This document shows positions 1 through 11,514 of a stretch of DNA of 64,000 nucleotides, piece by piece. This stretch comes from Neckera pumila (taxonomy: Eukaryota > Streptophyta > Bryopsida > Hypnales > Neckeraceae). The notes under the pieces were generated by a model, which was not told the DNA's origin, did no database searches, and saw nothing but the letters and a program-made list of their open reading frames with translations. Each line of letters opens with the position of its first letter. Position 1 is the first letter of the stretch. The stretch is from positions 35,911,282-35,975,281 of the forward strand of contig OZ018409.1 in assembly GCA_963969595.1 (NCBI GenBank). Direction: 5' to 3'. A program made the position numbers and the translations under genes.

Positions 1-760
1 CTCTATTGCATAATGATGAAGGTTGTATTCAGACTTCCTCACATATACGGAGTAATTTACTTTTTGATGTAGTTGGTCAATTTTGTATTTATGACCTTTG
101 ACAACTACTTCAGCATAACATTGTATAATTAGGCAATAGTTCTCCCCCATGTTAGAAAGGTATTATGCTTTGCAAGATGTTTGGAAGGGACTTATCAATG
201 AATTGAAAGATTAGCTTGCTTTGGCTGAGGAGCTAGATAAGACAATTTTATTCACTGTGGTGGAGCCCTTTTCAAGAATGCAAAAGGAATCCCTAACTCA
301 TTAGTAAACAATGTTACAACAATCCTTTAAATCCAATTATAAATTCAAAACTTCAAAACTTGATCATCTATGGTCAATGGATATGATCCTTTGTCAACTT
401 TTTAGTAAAGATATTGCAGCATTGCTCCCTACAGTAAAGAAATTGCTTCAAAATACTTTGTATCTAAAACAAGGCTAAAATATTCATTTATATTTATTAT
501 CTAACAAATCCAATCAAAAAATCTTGTAGCAAATTTATTTACATATCTCCCCCAATTTTTTTTAATTAAAAACCTCCACCAATTTCAAGGTCAATGTGCA
601 TACACTTCAAAAAATAGTATTTTTTTAGCCCTTCCTAAAGGCAAAATTTTGCCTTTCAACACTTTTAGAAAAAAAACCCATATGTTTAAGATTTGCTCTC
701 TTTAGCTAATATATTAAAAAACGGATTGAAAATATGCGTAAGAGAATTTAACCTAACAAC
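1..760. other. AT-rich stretch without a recognisable gene
   Basis: The stretch is AT-rich with stops in all frames. Short open pieces near the start give no recognisable protein, although decayed transposon coding DNA cannot be excluded. I see no RNA gene, long repeat or clear promoter here. Confidence 0.4.
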
Positions 761-1048
761 CATTAGAAGACATTTGAGGCCTCTAAGAGACTGCGAGTTA
801 TCCTGCGTTCCTACAGTGTTTCCAAACTACAAGAATGCAAGATAATTGTTGGCTGATGTGGCCGCGATTGTGCCATGTCATTTTTTGAAATAAATAAATA
901 AAAAATTGTTTAAAATGATATTTGGGAAAAAAAACTAAAAAAATAAAAAAAGAATTCCTGACAGCTCGTACTGGTTGTTTGCAAAATCGGGCCAAATTTG
1001 GAAACGGGCCTAAAATGACCCACCAATGCTTTCAAATGTAATCTAATG
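761..1048. mobile_element. CATTAGAT-type TIR element, copy 1 (MITE-like)
   Basis: The 288-bp segment begins CATTAGAAGACATTTGA, and its far end is the near inverted complement (TTCAAATGTAATCTAATG). It matches the element at 62854-63142 in length, ends and interior order. Both have a subterminal hairpin (TGATGTGG at 854-861 pairing with CCATGTCA at 873-880), then a T/A-rich block, then a run of similar bases. There is no coding capacity, so it is probably a non-autonomous DNA transposon. The superfamily is undetermined because no clear target duplication is visible. Confidence 0.6.
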
Positions 1049-3185
1049 AATAAGTTTTTAAGAGATTGAGAATTGTTAATGTCAATGGTAAGAATGTTTT
1101 GGCAAACAATTGGTATCCTTTGCTTTTACCTTAGTTTATACAAAAAAATTCAAAATTGAATATAAAAGACGACTTTCTATGTTTTCTCTACCTTCATTGG
1201 ATGCAAATAAAACTCCTCATAACTTTCACCTCATTGTATGGAATTGAATGGTTCAAATGCTCTTGAGTAGGTATCAATCTACAAAATTAAAAAAAAATGA
1301 ATCACTTTTTAGAATGCATTTTTATTGCCTAATTTGACATTGCAATAAATGAATAAAACTTATAATTTTTGCAATATTTATTGGAATGACTCAAAGCTAA
1401 GCTTCACATGTAGAGTTGGATGATTAGCATTCATACTAAAAATCTCTTACAAAATTTTCAAATTATAAAGTCAATAGAGCCTATCAAAGTACTCAAAATC
1501 TCAAAGTAGGCTCTTTAGCTCTTTTATTAGGGGTTAATATCCAAAATCCAAAGTATTCCCATCTATGTAGCATTTTTGTAAAACATTTTTGAACCCAAAA
1601 ATTCATATGTAAAGTCTTATTATAATTCCTTATTATATAATATCTCATTATAATTTAATTTAATAATTTGGCATGTGGCTATAAACACTTGTTACTAGTA
1701 AGCATACTAGATTCAAATTGCTGAACACCATTAGGAAATCACATAATTCAAAGTGCCAATTTATGACAAAGTGATGAATTTTTGCGCTTTAGTCTGAACA
1801 ATCATTTAAAAAAAATATTGTTTTCTTGTCTACAATTAGCAAGTTGTTGTAATACATTATAATTAAATTTGGCACATGAAGAGACTTGCAACTACCGATA
1901 GTTAAAAACCTTGTTGCAGTAATACAATTCTACATAATGTTTTTTGTTTTTTTGTTAACAACAAGATTTTTTTCTAGTATATGGAAAACGAGATACAAAC
2001 AAAGGTGGAACCAAAAAGTGGACCTCCCTCTAAGGTGGAGGCACCCATTCTCCAACCCTATGCCCTAAATCAATCATAAAAACATGTAAATCCAAATTTT
2101 GCAGAATGTATTGGACACATACATTAATAAAGAAAATGGTTTAACTCCTAAAAGATCGGGGGATAGTCCAAATTTTTAAAATTGTGAAGATGTATCATAA
2201 AATGCAGCTTGGAATAATATGTCAATAATGAATCTCAAACACTAGTTGTAAAATGTGGTTTATAGATTAGATCAACTAGTACGCAAACCAATATTTTTCA
2301 ATAAAATATTTGATGTCAAAAATTAGAAATTCCCTCTACAAATAATTGTAAATTGAACATTTGTAATATTTACAAGATTTTTCCCTGTAAGTTCAAAATA
2401 TTAAAGTTCTAATCATAGTGACTTTTGAAGATTTTTGTTTTACTTCTTTATTAAATTTAGCTTTGAAGGGACATTTTTAAAATGATGAAAATTTTTTACT
2501 TGGTGAAAGATAAGAGAGTTGAGAATGCTCATTTGAAATTTCACAACATTTTGGTCATTTTGCAATTTTGAATAGAGCTTGCAATGCATGGTAGGCATTG
2601 AAATGAGAGTTTGTAAGGTAAGTGAGCCCATTGTGGACCAAATGGGAGCAAGCTCATTCTAGGCAAAATCATATTACTGGTGTACATTTCAAAACTTGAA
2701 TGTACACTACCATGACATTTGTCCACAATTACTTGCTCCCATTTATGTCTAGACTGGCCTCATTTACCTTAGCCTATTAGTTGTAAGAAAAACAAGAATG
2801 GACACACTTGTCTTTTTCTTGAGCTACTTAGATTTGCTCTTTTTGAGGTGGTCAACAATTGCATTGGTTGGCTGACTTTTTAGTCTATGCCCTAACCAAA
2901 CCTCCCAAAAATGAGCCATGAACTACACCGCACCACTTAACTTAAAAAAATTCCACAAGGCAGAGTTTAAATTGGACTTTGATGAAACTAGTGCCATTGG
3001 ATTTATGTTGCAGTTTACTTCCTAGAAATAAAATATATTGGATAAAAAATTCAAAATCTGAGAACAAGGAGCTTAAGAAAGAGGGATAATGACCAGAAAA
3101 TGGTCACTTGGGTCATCAAGGGTTAAATTAATTTGGTGATGAACAAGCTTTCTTGGTGCAAATGCTCCTACCATAACAGCTTCCG
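1049..3185. other. gene-free AT-rich stretch
   Basis: Only scattered ORFs of about 60 codons occur, with low-complexity translations and no codon bias. I see no domain, RNA gene or long repeat. Confidence 0.4.
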
Positions 3186-3297
3186 CACTGCAACACGCTG
3201 AAGCAACACTCTAAAGATTCTGCACCATTGATCTTCTAAGATCTTCTAAGATCAATGGTGGAGAACCTTTAGAGTGTTGCTTCAGAGTGTTGTAGTG
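3186..3297. mobile_element. 112-bp hairpin element (palindromic MITE)
   Basis: The two halves are near-perfect inverted complements. The left arm starts CACTGCAACACGCTGAAGC, the right arm ends GAGTGTTGTAGTG, and the arms meet around a repeated ATCTTCTAAG motif near 3232-3252. It has no coding capacity. The CACT/AGTG ends recall the other short hairpin elements in this window. Confidence 0.6.
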
Positions 3298-6200
3298 GGG
3301 TTGCTCATATGAATTTAGTTTCTATGATGATCCAAAAGTAGTCTGCTCTTAAAGCAACCATTTAAGCTTAGCTAACTCATCATTGACAGAATTAGATATT
3401 TCAAGCAACATGTCACTCATTCCAAGATAGCAAGTCACATTTAGAACATGAGTCACTTTTAGAGCACACTACCTCATACTTAGGCTCATACCATTCCTGA
3501 AGCATGCTCCTTGCATTGATTCAGTTGGTTCAAACGTCCAAATCTGAACCTGGCTTTCGATTCCCGGATCCTCATACGGTGCTTCTCTCCTCCAGAATGC
3601 CACATCCACCCGGTAAGGCGGTAACTTACAGTAGCTTATTTAGTAGCTTATTTAGTAGCTTATTTAGTCAGGCGCTCAACTATTCATCTACAGGAGTTTC
3701 CAAAGCTCAAGGGAGACACCAAATGCCAGCAGGATCCGGCAAACCACAACCAAACCAAGATACAATTAAACTTAAACTTAAGCTTAAACCAACCTAAACC
3801 AACCAGCCTATGACAGGGAATGGCTGGTTGGCCCTGTTGGCATTGGTGAAAATTATTAAAAAAAGAAAAATCCACATAAAGACAAATGTGAGAAAAGGGG
3901 GAGAGCAATTGAAATTTTATTTAGAAAGTATGAATTTGTTATGAGTTTCTGAAGCGTGCTACCCTTATTGGCCCCAAAAAAATCTTTGGACTACCCTCAA
4001 ATTAACAAAAAGTGTATCCATAATAGTCATCTTGTTCATCTAAAGGAAGTGACAATATTTCTTAACATGGCCACAACATGAAAGCCTAAAAAAGTCACTT
4101 GATGTGATGAATTTACACTAAAAAAAATGAAAGTTCCTATTGTAATTAAAGATTACTCCACCATCATCATCATTCAAGACATTGATTGTGGCCACTAACT
4201 CAACCTAATATAGCTCCAATTTCATTTATTGAAATGTTTTATTATGGATTGATGCAAGACTGTAATGGATCGTTCTTTGTCTCTGATGGCTTTTTGGCTT
4301 GTTATGGGCCGGTTTCCCTTAATTTTTTTTAGAAGTGGTGGTTAACCTTAGAAGAATGTAGGCCATGATTGAAGTGGCCATCGATTTGATACTCCCATTA
4401 TTGGACCAAATTGGTGCATTCTTGATTTCTACAATAAACACTAAAGTCTTCCATTGGACACTTTTGGTCCTCATAGTCACTCTACAGTTAAACATTAAGA
4501 CTAGAGCAAAGAACCGCTCAAATTTGATTTAGAGGTATCAACCATTTTTAGTTGGATGTGACTTTGGAAAATAGGAGTTTAGATGTTATATAGACAAAAT
4601 CTACAGTTTTCTAAGCTCTAAACCAAAACCTAATATGTACTGGAAGGACAAATCTCAATTTTGGATTTATACCTTATCGGATAAATGTAGAAATTTGTCC
4701 TTTTTTAGTGGGTAGTCACAAAATGTGTACATTCAATTTCCCAAGCAAAGTTGGGGCTTTGAATCCAAATATGAGTTCAAATATTCCAAATTTGGCCATC
4801 TCGAGGGAAATAATAAACTATTTTATTTTTTCCCAAGATGAAAATTTCAAGCCACCCTTGTTTTTGTGCCAAGCAACTATACTATGAGAGGCTCTTTCCA
4901 CACTAATTCACTTTTTGAATTATACAACCACTCAAACTTCCTTTGGATAGTTTTTATCTATACAAAGCATCCTCTACTTTGATTTGGAGTCAATAAATGT
5001 TACAATGTGGTTAAGGATTGAGCCTAAATGAAAGAACCACCCTAAAACAAAACAAAAATTTCCACATTGCACCCTAGCATTTATAGCAAGGGCGATCTAC
5101 TCCAATATTTTCACAAGGTTAGATACATGTAAAAATTTGCCCCATCTTTTGTGGTTGGTTAATTTAGAGTTGTATGCCGACTCCATCACATGTAGGGTCT
5201 TTGAAGTCTAAAAATGAACTCAAATTTGCCAACTTTAATCATATGATTTTACATATTATATTTTTTGGACATGTAAACCAAAAAAAATTCTAAATGTATA
5301 CCAATTTTTCAAAGGATTTCTTTTTTCAAAAATAAATTTTTTCGTGAGAGAATTTTTTTTTTGAGGTATCGATTTTTAGCATATACCACCAATTGCAAAT
5401 TTTGCCATATGAGATATCTATTTCTAGTGGCATAAAGCAAAAAAAACTCCATCAATATTAATCCAATGGCCTATTTGTAGAAGAAAAATAGTTTTGGCAA
5501 AGTTGTTGTCCCCCACCAATTGCAAATTTTGCCATATTCAATAGAATATTTTGGCAAGGTCAAGCATTATTGCGCACACTTCATCCCCCCAAAATACTAT
5601 GTTGGGCTTATTTGGCAATGCTCTAAGAGCATCATATGTGGAATTCAGCAAATGCAATTCTATTTCTAAGAAAGTCAAAAATTCATTTTCTAATTCCAAT
5701 ACAATGAGGCCCAATTTATACTAAACACGAGGAGCCAAAAAATTGAGAAGTCTCCCTCTCTAAGTCCCCTCATTTGCTATTATAAAAATCTTCTTTTGGA
5801 AATCATGATCTTTGAATTGGTGTAAAGTGTAAACCATGAAAAGGTTGTGAAATAGCAGAAAATAATATTAAAAAATAATACTTTTTAGCAAGGGCGTTCT
5901 AGAGTTGTAACCATTGATCCATCTCAAGGAGGTGAGTCTCACTATAAATTGAGAAAGCTTGTAGAATCTCCTTTTAAGCTAGAAATATGTAGTATTAGAG
6001 TTATTTATGCTAGTTCTTCTAAAACTCTATGTAGGATTCAATATTAACAAACTTTTAAATTTTGCCGACAATTAAAAGGGTGGAGTTCCTCTCTCTCTCT
6101 CTTCGATCTCAAAGAAGCTTAAGATTTGAAGACTTTTTTGTCACATAGGAAAAAAGTACTATCCATGTTATTGGACCTTTTTAGAGATCAATAGCTTCAT

Positions 6201-6599
6201 AGGGTTTACAATGTAAATCCATTTCTAAAGACTTTTTAGTTTTAGTAAATCGAAACCTTCAAAATATTTTACCCCCCTTACCTTTGGATGATTGGATCTA
6301 AGGTAGAACAATCCAATGTAGTCAATCAACCCAATTTTGACTTCTACTAGACCCTTCCATTACATTAGTCACCCATCCATCACTACAACCTTATCAATCT
6401 TTTAGCATTATGACAATGCGCTTGGAGAGGGGAGGCATCAACGTGTAGGTTAGCATAGATCTACCCACACATTACTACTTTTGTCCCAACAAACTTTAAA
6501 AAATGATAGAATATTCATTTATTGTCTAAGAATCTTAATTCTACTTGGAAATGGCTTCTCTCAAACTTTTCAATCTTTAAAAGATACATGATTGATAAA
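3298..6599. other. gene-free AT-rich stretch with minor simple repeats
   Basis: A 97-codon ORF at 3504-3797 contains a 13-bp tandem repeat (about three units of AGTAGCTTATTT plus one base, 3631-3668) and a run of CTTAAA-type repeats near 3765. Its translation is repeat-driven, so I do not call it a gene. The phrase CACCAATTGCAAATTTTGCC occurs twice (near 5388 and 5514). Nothing else is recognisable. Confidence 0.4.
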
Positions 6600-8175
6600 T
6601 AGCTTCTGCAAGGTACCAATAAATAGTGAAATTGAGTTGCCTTAATAATTAGGTTGCTTTACTGAGAGAAGTTACTTCATGACTCATTGCTTGGCTAGAT
6701 GGAGGCACATGCCATTCTCTAAACCCATGCCATGAACCAAATCACCAATCCATGCACTAAGGTCAAACCATCCATACCCGATCACTTAACCCCTAAAGGA
6801 CCATTGTCCCTTCGAGGGACAAATGCGTTTTTGGACAAGTACCTATGGTCTGAAATTTTTTTTGATTTTTGAAATTTTTTAGGAGGTAGAAAATCTGATT
6901 AGCTTCATGTGAATATAATTTTTTTCACAATCAGTGCTTGAGAACAAAAGTTATGACCAAATAAGCTCAAAACAGGGGACGGCGGGTAGCAAAAAAAAAA
7001 TTAAATTTTAATTTAAAATTTTTAAGTATTTTTTTTCTCATAGATTATATTTTTGTCTATCTAGAAAGCTTTGATTCATTTCATTTGGATTTTGTATGAG
7101 AAAGTTATGGACATTTTTGTTTTTCGGGCAGTTAGAGCATCTTTTTGAAAAAAATAACTTGTAGGATTCATTTCTGAATGCAATTTTTCAAATTTTTCAA
7201 ATTTTTTTTTCTGCATGGTTTAGTTTACTTGCAAGAAGAATCTCACCATTGGGATTTGTGCATTTTAATCCCACCTAAAATATATGAATATTTTAGATTT
7301 TCCTTCTATCTTGTATCTATTTCTATTTAACAAATTTTTTAATAATGAAAATTAAGTTTTTTTGAAGTTTTATTTTTTGGCTAGATTCTCAACTCAATTC
7401 TCCAGTATAAACATTAAAAGCTCAAAACTCTGTAGTGCAAAAAAATAAAGTTAAAAATGTTCAAAGTCAAAAAATCTAGTCCCACAATGTGTTGAAAAAC
7501 TTGTTTTTTTCACTTTAAACGTAGATATCTTGCAATTTGTGCTGTCAAAAATTCTGAAATTTTTTCCACACACTCTCATACTAGTTAGGTGTAAGATCCT
7601 ATGGTTAGATGTGGGAAAAAAACATTTTTCAAATTTTTTTACTTTTTGCTATAGAAATGGCAGTTTTGAGTGTTTTTTTGGCAGAAAAAGGACCTCAGTC
7701 CTTTAGGGGTTAAGCAATTTTAGAACATATGAGAAAGAGTGCGAGATTGTGGAATTTTTCTCATATGGAGAGATAAGAAATATTGGAACTGTGATTTTAT
7801 TGTAATTTTATTGTTGGAATTGAAATGGAAATTGCTATGAATTTTGGGAGCCAAAATGTGTTCCAAACACATAGCAAATGTTCAGAGTCTTCCAATTCCG
7901 CTTATAGCCAAACTATTTTCCTGCTTACTACTTCTAATGCACTTTGTGACATGTGTCATGACCTTATTCATCTCAAGCTTGAAAAGGAGGAAAATACACA
8001 TTGCAAGCTTGAACGCCCTTCCTGGCTTGAATTAATACACCCTACAGGTTGGACATCTCTCCTTGGTTTGGAATGGGTGGTCCTACATTATTGCATCCTC
8101 CTACAGTTACTACAAATATTTACATAATGTAGAATGTCGAGAATTAGTTTAGGGCAACCTAATTTCACTATTTAG
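6600..8175. mobile_element. foldback-type element relic interrupted by a TTAA element
   Basis: 6620-6785 closely resembles 62490-62640 inside the palindromic element near 62.4 kb. Shared phrases include TCATGACTCATTGCTTG, ATGGAGGCACATG and CTCTAAACCC. 8060-8175 resembles the outer arm of that element (TAATGTAGAA and the GGGCAACCTAATTTCACTAT end). The middle is replaced by an unrelated segment at 6790-7709. I read this as an older member of the same family carrying a nested insertion; no coding function is visible. Confidence 0.5.
6790..7709. mobile_element. TTAA-flanked TIR element, copy 1
   Basis: The segment is bounded by TTAA on both sides (6786-6789 and 7710-7713). It has inverted ends CCCCTAAAGGAC and GTCCTTTAGGGG and is 920 bp long. 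A second segment with the same left end and nearly the same length lies at 33190-34101. TTAA target duplication followed by C-rich termini is the signature of piggyBac-type elements, but no transposase is present, so the assignment is tentative. Confidence 0.55.
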
Positions 8176-8197
8176 TGTAGATAACAAATCTAAGAGG

Positions 8198-8319
8198 TTA
8201 TAGAGTTAATTGTAAAGTGCATGCAATGTGGGACTAGGAGCCGGAGTGTGAAACGAGATTATAGAGTTAATTGTAAAGTGCGTGCAATGTGGGACCAGGA
8301 GCTGGAGTGTGAAAAAACA
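8198..8319. repeat. two-copy 61-bp tandem repeat
   Basis: A 61-bp unit starting TTATAGAGTTAATTGTAAAG occurs twice head to tail (from 8198 and from 8259) with a few substitutions. It has no apparent coding role. Confidence 0.75.
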
Positions 8320-8458
8320 CAGGACAAAACTCCGTGGAGCACCAAAATTTAGGTCTGATAGAGTTTGGTGCCGGGTTTGTTTTATACTATTCTTAATTAA
8401 ACCTTCTTCTGACACCGATTTCCAAACACAGGACCAACTTCATGATTAACTCTAATAG

Positions 8459-9046
8459 GCTGAGGGCCGCTTTACACCAAGAGGCCGGGCCAATTTCCTA
8501 TGTCAGAGGCCAAGAATCCTGACTTCTGATTGGACAAAAGGCTCAAATCAGCCCCAACCCCTTTACACCAAGAGGCTAGGCCAATTTGGTGAATTGAATT
8601 TTTTATTCAAAAAAGACATGATCTGACATGGCCCAAGCTTGCTGAATTGGGTGCACCAAAAATGGGAGGCCAATTCTTGGCCTTGGGGCCAATGTCAGAT
8701 TTCAATTAAAAAAATCGTTTTAATAAAAAACTATTTTTTTCAACTAATCATTACCGTTGGATTTTGTACAATTGGCCTCATGGGGATTAGGACGGACCTC
8801 TAGGTGTAAAGTGGCCCTGAAAATTTCAACCCCTCTCTCTTTCTTTAGTAGGTTTTACTGAATCGGCCTGGCTTCTTGGCCTCAAGGCCTTTACATATGG
8901 GAAAATTGGCGCCCATTATAATCTTATTCTAGTGGGAAGTTGAGGCCGGGCTCCAACCCAAAAAGGGTTGAAATTTTGTGCAATTGGCTTGAAGAAGAAT
9001 TGGCCCGGCTTCTTGGTGTAAAGCGGCCCTGATTTCCTTAGTGCAA
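8459..9046. mobile_element. nested TIR elements ending GGGCCGCTTTACACC
   Basis: The left end near 8463 (GGGCCGCTTTACACCAAGAG, then GCCGGGCCAATT) is the inverted complement of the right end near 8998-9033. A second related pair (CCCCTTTACACCAAGAGGC near 8558 and its inverted partner CCTCTAGGTGTAAAG near 8797) lies inside. This looks like one non-autonomous DNA element nested in a relative. No transposase ORF is present. Confidence 0.55.
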
Positions 9047-10029
9047 CCCGGGCGGGCCTGAGCATGAGTGGAAGTTCGTTCAAAGCCGGCCTCGTGCGTT
9101 TCACCCAATATGGTAGCAATAAATGCCAAGTACCATGAGAGCGACATCATATCAAAGTCGCTGGGGCAAACCCATTCAATACACAGTACGAAACACCAAA
9201 AGGGCCTTGAAGCGAACCTCACAGACAAGCGACAGCGATTGCAAAGCAAACATGCTATTTACGTCGCCCCGGCCGGCCCGTCGCAGCTTGCGACGAGCGC
9301 CCGTCGTGGCGTCGTCCCTGGACGGCGAAGAAGCTCCATCGTCCCGGCCGGCCAGGCGCAATTCCAAGCGAGGGCGCCTGAAATGGCGGAGAGAGCTCCG
9401 CCACGATTAGCAATTGGCCTTCCTGGAAGCGCCACCGAGGCCCATGTAGCCGTGGGCGACATCACAACCTACTGCTCACCTGATTGCAGCTGGAGCTCCG
9501 TCCTGTTCAGGTAGCTGAGCTGTGCCGGGGTGGAATGAGCGCGGCAACGCGGTTACCTGAACAACGGGACCTGAACTTAACTCATCAGCTTGGTTGCTGC
9601 AATCTCTCGCCATCGCAACTCACACGCTCACAACTAAGGTAACTTAGCTTACTTAGATCGGCGTCGAAGCGTCGACCAGATCTCACTTCGGGACACACGA
9701 CGCACCCAAGATTTGGATTTGGATTTGGATTTTGAGCTGGGTTTGGATTTGGATTGGAGTTGGGTTGCGTTTGGGTGTGGATTGGGGGTTGGATTGGAGT
9801 TGGGTTTGGGGTGTGTTTGCAGATCTCGAGGTGGTGGAGGGGGTCGGGTGGCTTAAACCCTTGAGATGAGGGTTTGAGGGATTCGAAGGTGGGGCGCAGG
9901 TGGGGATTGATGTAAGGGTGGAATGTATGTAGCTAGGCGGGGAGTTGGTGGGGTGAGCCGCGCTCGACTGCTGCCGACGTGTGTTTTCGGATTGCGCGTG
10001 GAATTTTGTGAATTGGGGTTGTGGATTGA
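9047..10029 (+). promoter_or_regulatory. GC-rich upstream and 5'-leader region of the kinase gene
   Basis: Base composition shifts sharply to GC-rich from about 9050, matching the following kinase gene rather than the AT-rich surroundings. A run of TTTGGA and related hexamers fills about 9712-9815. ORFs across this stretch overlap on both strands and are low complexity, so I treat them as by-products of GC richness. The transcription start cannot be fixed from sequence; a leader of several hundred bases is plausible. Confidence 0.35.
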
Positions 10030-11514
10030 ATGACTTCGGCGTTGCGGTATTTGTGTTGTGGGGCGAAATGCTGCCTCGGGAAGTCGGGGAAGGAGGCGGG
10101 GAAGGAGGCGGGGAAGGAGGGCGCCTCGGCTTCGACGACGACAAAGAAGAAGGCCGTCGCGGGGTCGAAGTCGAAGTCGAAGTCGAAGCGAAGGGCCGCC
10201 GCGCAGAAGCCCGTCCAGGACACGACGTTCTACGGCCCCCGAATCTTCACCTACAGGGAGCTTTTGGTGGCGACGAAGCAATTCTCGGCCGATGAGTTAC
10301 TTGGACGGGGCGCCTTCGGGAGCGTTTTCAAGGGGACGCTCTCGGATGGATCAGTCGTCGCTGTGAAGCAGATTGCGCACGATTCGAATCAAGGCGAGCG
10401 CGAGTTTCTAGCCGAGGTCAGCATCATTAGCCGCATCCGGCACCGCAACCTGGTGCAGCTCCAAGGGTGGTGCCACGAGAAGGGAAACCTGCTTCTCGTC
10501 TACGACTACATGCCGAATGGCAGCCTCGACAAGCTTCTCGAGGGCAGCAATGCGACCGAAAAGAATCCCGGGTGGGACATGCGTCACGCGGTGCTCCGTG
10601 GCGTCGCCTGCGCATTATCCTATCTGCATGAGGAATGCCAGCAATGTGTGCTCCACCGCGACGTGAAGCCGAGTAACGTCCTCCTTGACGAGAATTTCAA
10701 TCCACATTTGGCGGATTTCGGCCTAGCGCGCTTGATTCACCACACAACTGATAACGTCCAGACGACCATCATCGCTGGCACGCGCGGCTACCTCGCTCCC
10801 GAGCTTTCGCAAGTCGGCAAAGCCTCCACGAAATCGGATGTATTTTCCTTTGGCGTGCTGGCGCTGGAAGTCGCGACGGGGCGCAAGGCGCTCGACAAGT
10901 CGCAGTCGGAGAATCCGAACGCGAACTTGGTGGACCAGGTGTGGCGAGCGCATGAGCAGCGTGCCCTTCTGTCCATGGCGGATCCCAAGCTTTCCGGGGC
11001 GCATGACCCCAAGAGAATGACGACTCTTCTCCAGATGGGGCTCTTCTGTTGTCACCCGGATCCCGAAGCGAGACCGCCCATGAGCTTCATACGACAGTGG
11101 TTCATTCAAGAGGTGCCGTTGCCGGCGCTCCCGCCAGTGAAGCCGCGCGTCAATTATGTCCTCGCGGCGCCGGCATCACCGCCCAAGCTCGCGTTGCCGG
11201 CACCGGAGCCGAAGCTTGCTATTGAAGGGCCGCCGGCGAAGAACCTACCCATTGAAGGGCCGAAAGGCGCAACTGCGAATGGTACCACAAATCCTAACGG
11301 AACGAGTTCCACTGCAAGCCCTGCAACGCGAAGTCCAACTACACGAAGCCCAGCGCTGCGAAACCTAGTCACGGCACGAGAGCATGAAACCACCACCAGC
11401 AACAACAACAACACAAACTCCAGCTCGCAATCGAGCTCGCAATCCACGACGATAGCGGAGCAGCCATCGCCTGCAGCCACGGAAACGGTAAATAGATTGT
11501 CGAAAATCGAGTAA
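10030..11514 (+). CDS. receptor-like cytoplasmic Ser/Thr kinase, LecRK-VIII-like kinase domain
   Basis: This is an intronless ORF of 494 codons. Residues 1-20 hold a CC-x-x-x-CC cluster suited to S-acylation, followed by a Lys/Ser/Ala-rich linker. The kinase domain spans about 73-350: glycine loop LGRGAFGSVF (91-100), catalytic Lys113 in AVKQI, helix-C Glu near 129, HRDVKPSN with Asp211, DFG Asp229 and LAPE (255-258). The phrases VQLQGWCHEKG and MPNGSLDK and the general layout resemble L-type lectin receptor kinases of clade VIII, but no signal peptide, lectin domain or membrane helix precedes it. Residues 370-494 are Pro/Ala then Asn/Ser/Thr-rich and probably disordered. It most likely acts as a membrane-anchored cytosolic signalling kinase. 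It has the RD-type motif and all key residues, so it should be active. The substrate is unknown. Confidence 0.9.
   Translation: MTSALRYLCCGAKCCLGKSGKEAGKEAGKEGASASTTTKKKAVAGSKSKSKSKRRAAAQKPVQDTTFYGPRIFTYRELLVATKQFSADELLGRGAFGSVFKGTLSDGSVVAVKQIAHDSNQGEREFLAEVSIISRIRHRNLVQLQGWCHEKGNLLLVYDYMPNGSLDKLLEGSNATEKNPGWDMRHAVLRGVACALSYLHEECQQCVLHRDVKPSNVLLDENFNPHLADFGLARLIHHTTDNVQTTIIAGTRGYLAPELSQVGKASTKSDVFSFGVLALEVATGRKALDKSQSENPNANLVDQVWRAHEQRALLSMADPKLSGAHDPKRMTTLLQMGLFCCHPDPEARPPMSFIRQWFIQEVPLPALPPVKPRVNYVLAAPASPPKLALPAPEPKLAIEGPPAKNLPIEGPKGATANGTTNPNGTSSTASPATRSPTTRSPALRNLVTAREHETTTSNNNNTNSSSQSSSQSTTIAEQPSPAATETVNRLSKIE

Noticed and set aside
9683..10281. Minus-strand ORFs of 96-153 codons overlapping the kinase leader and 5' CDS
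   Set aside because: They are Pro/Ser/Arg-rich translations of hexamer repeats and GC-rich coding DNA read backwards; no domain, and they conflict with the well-supported kinase.
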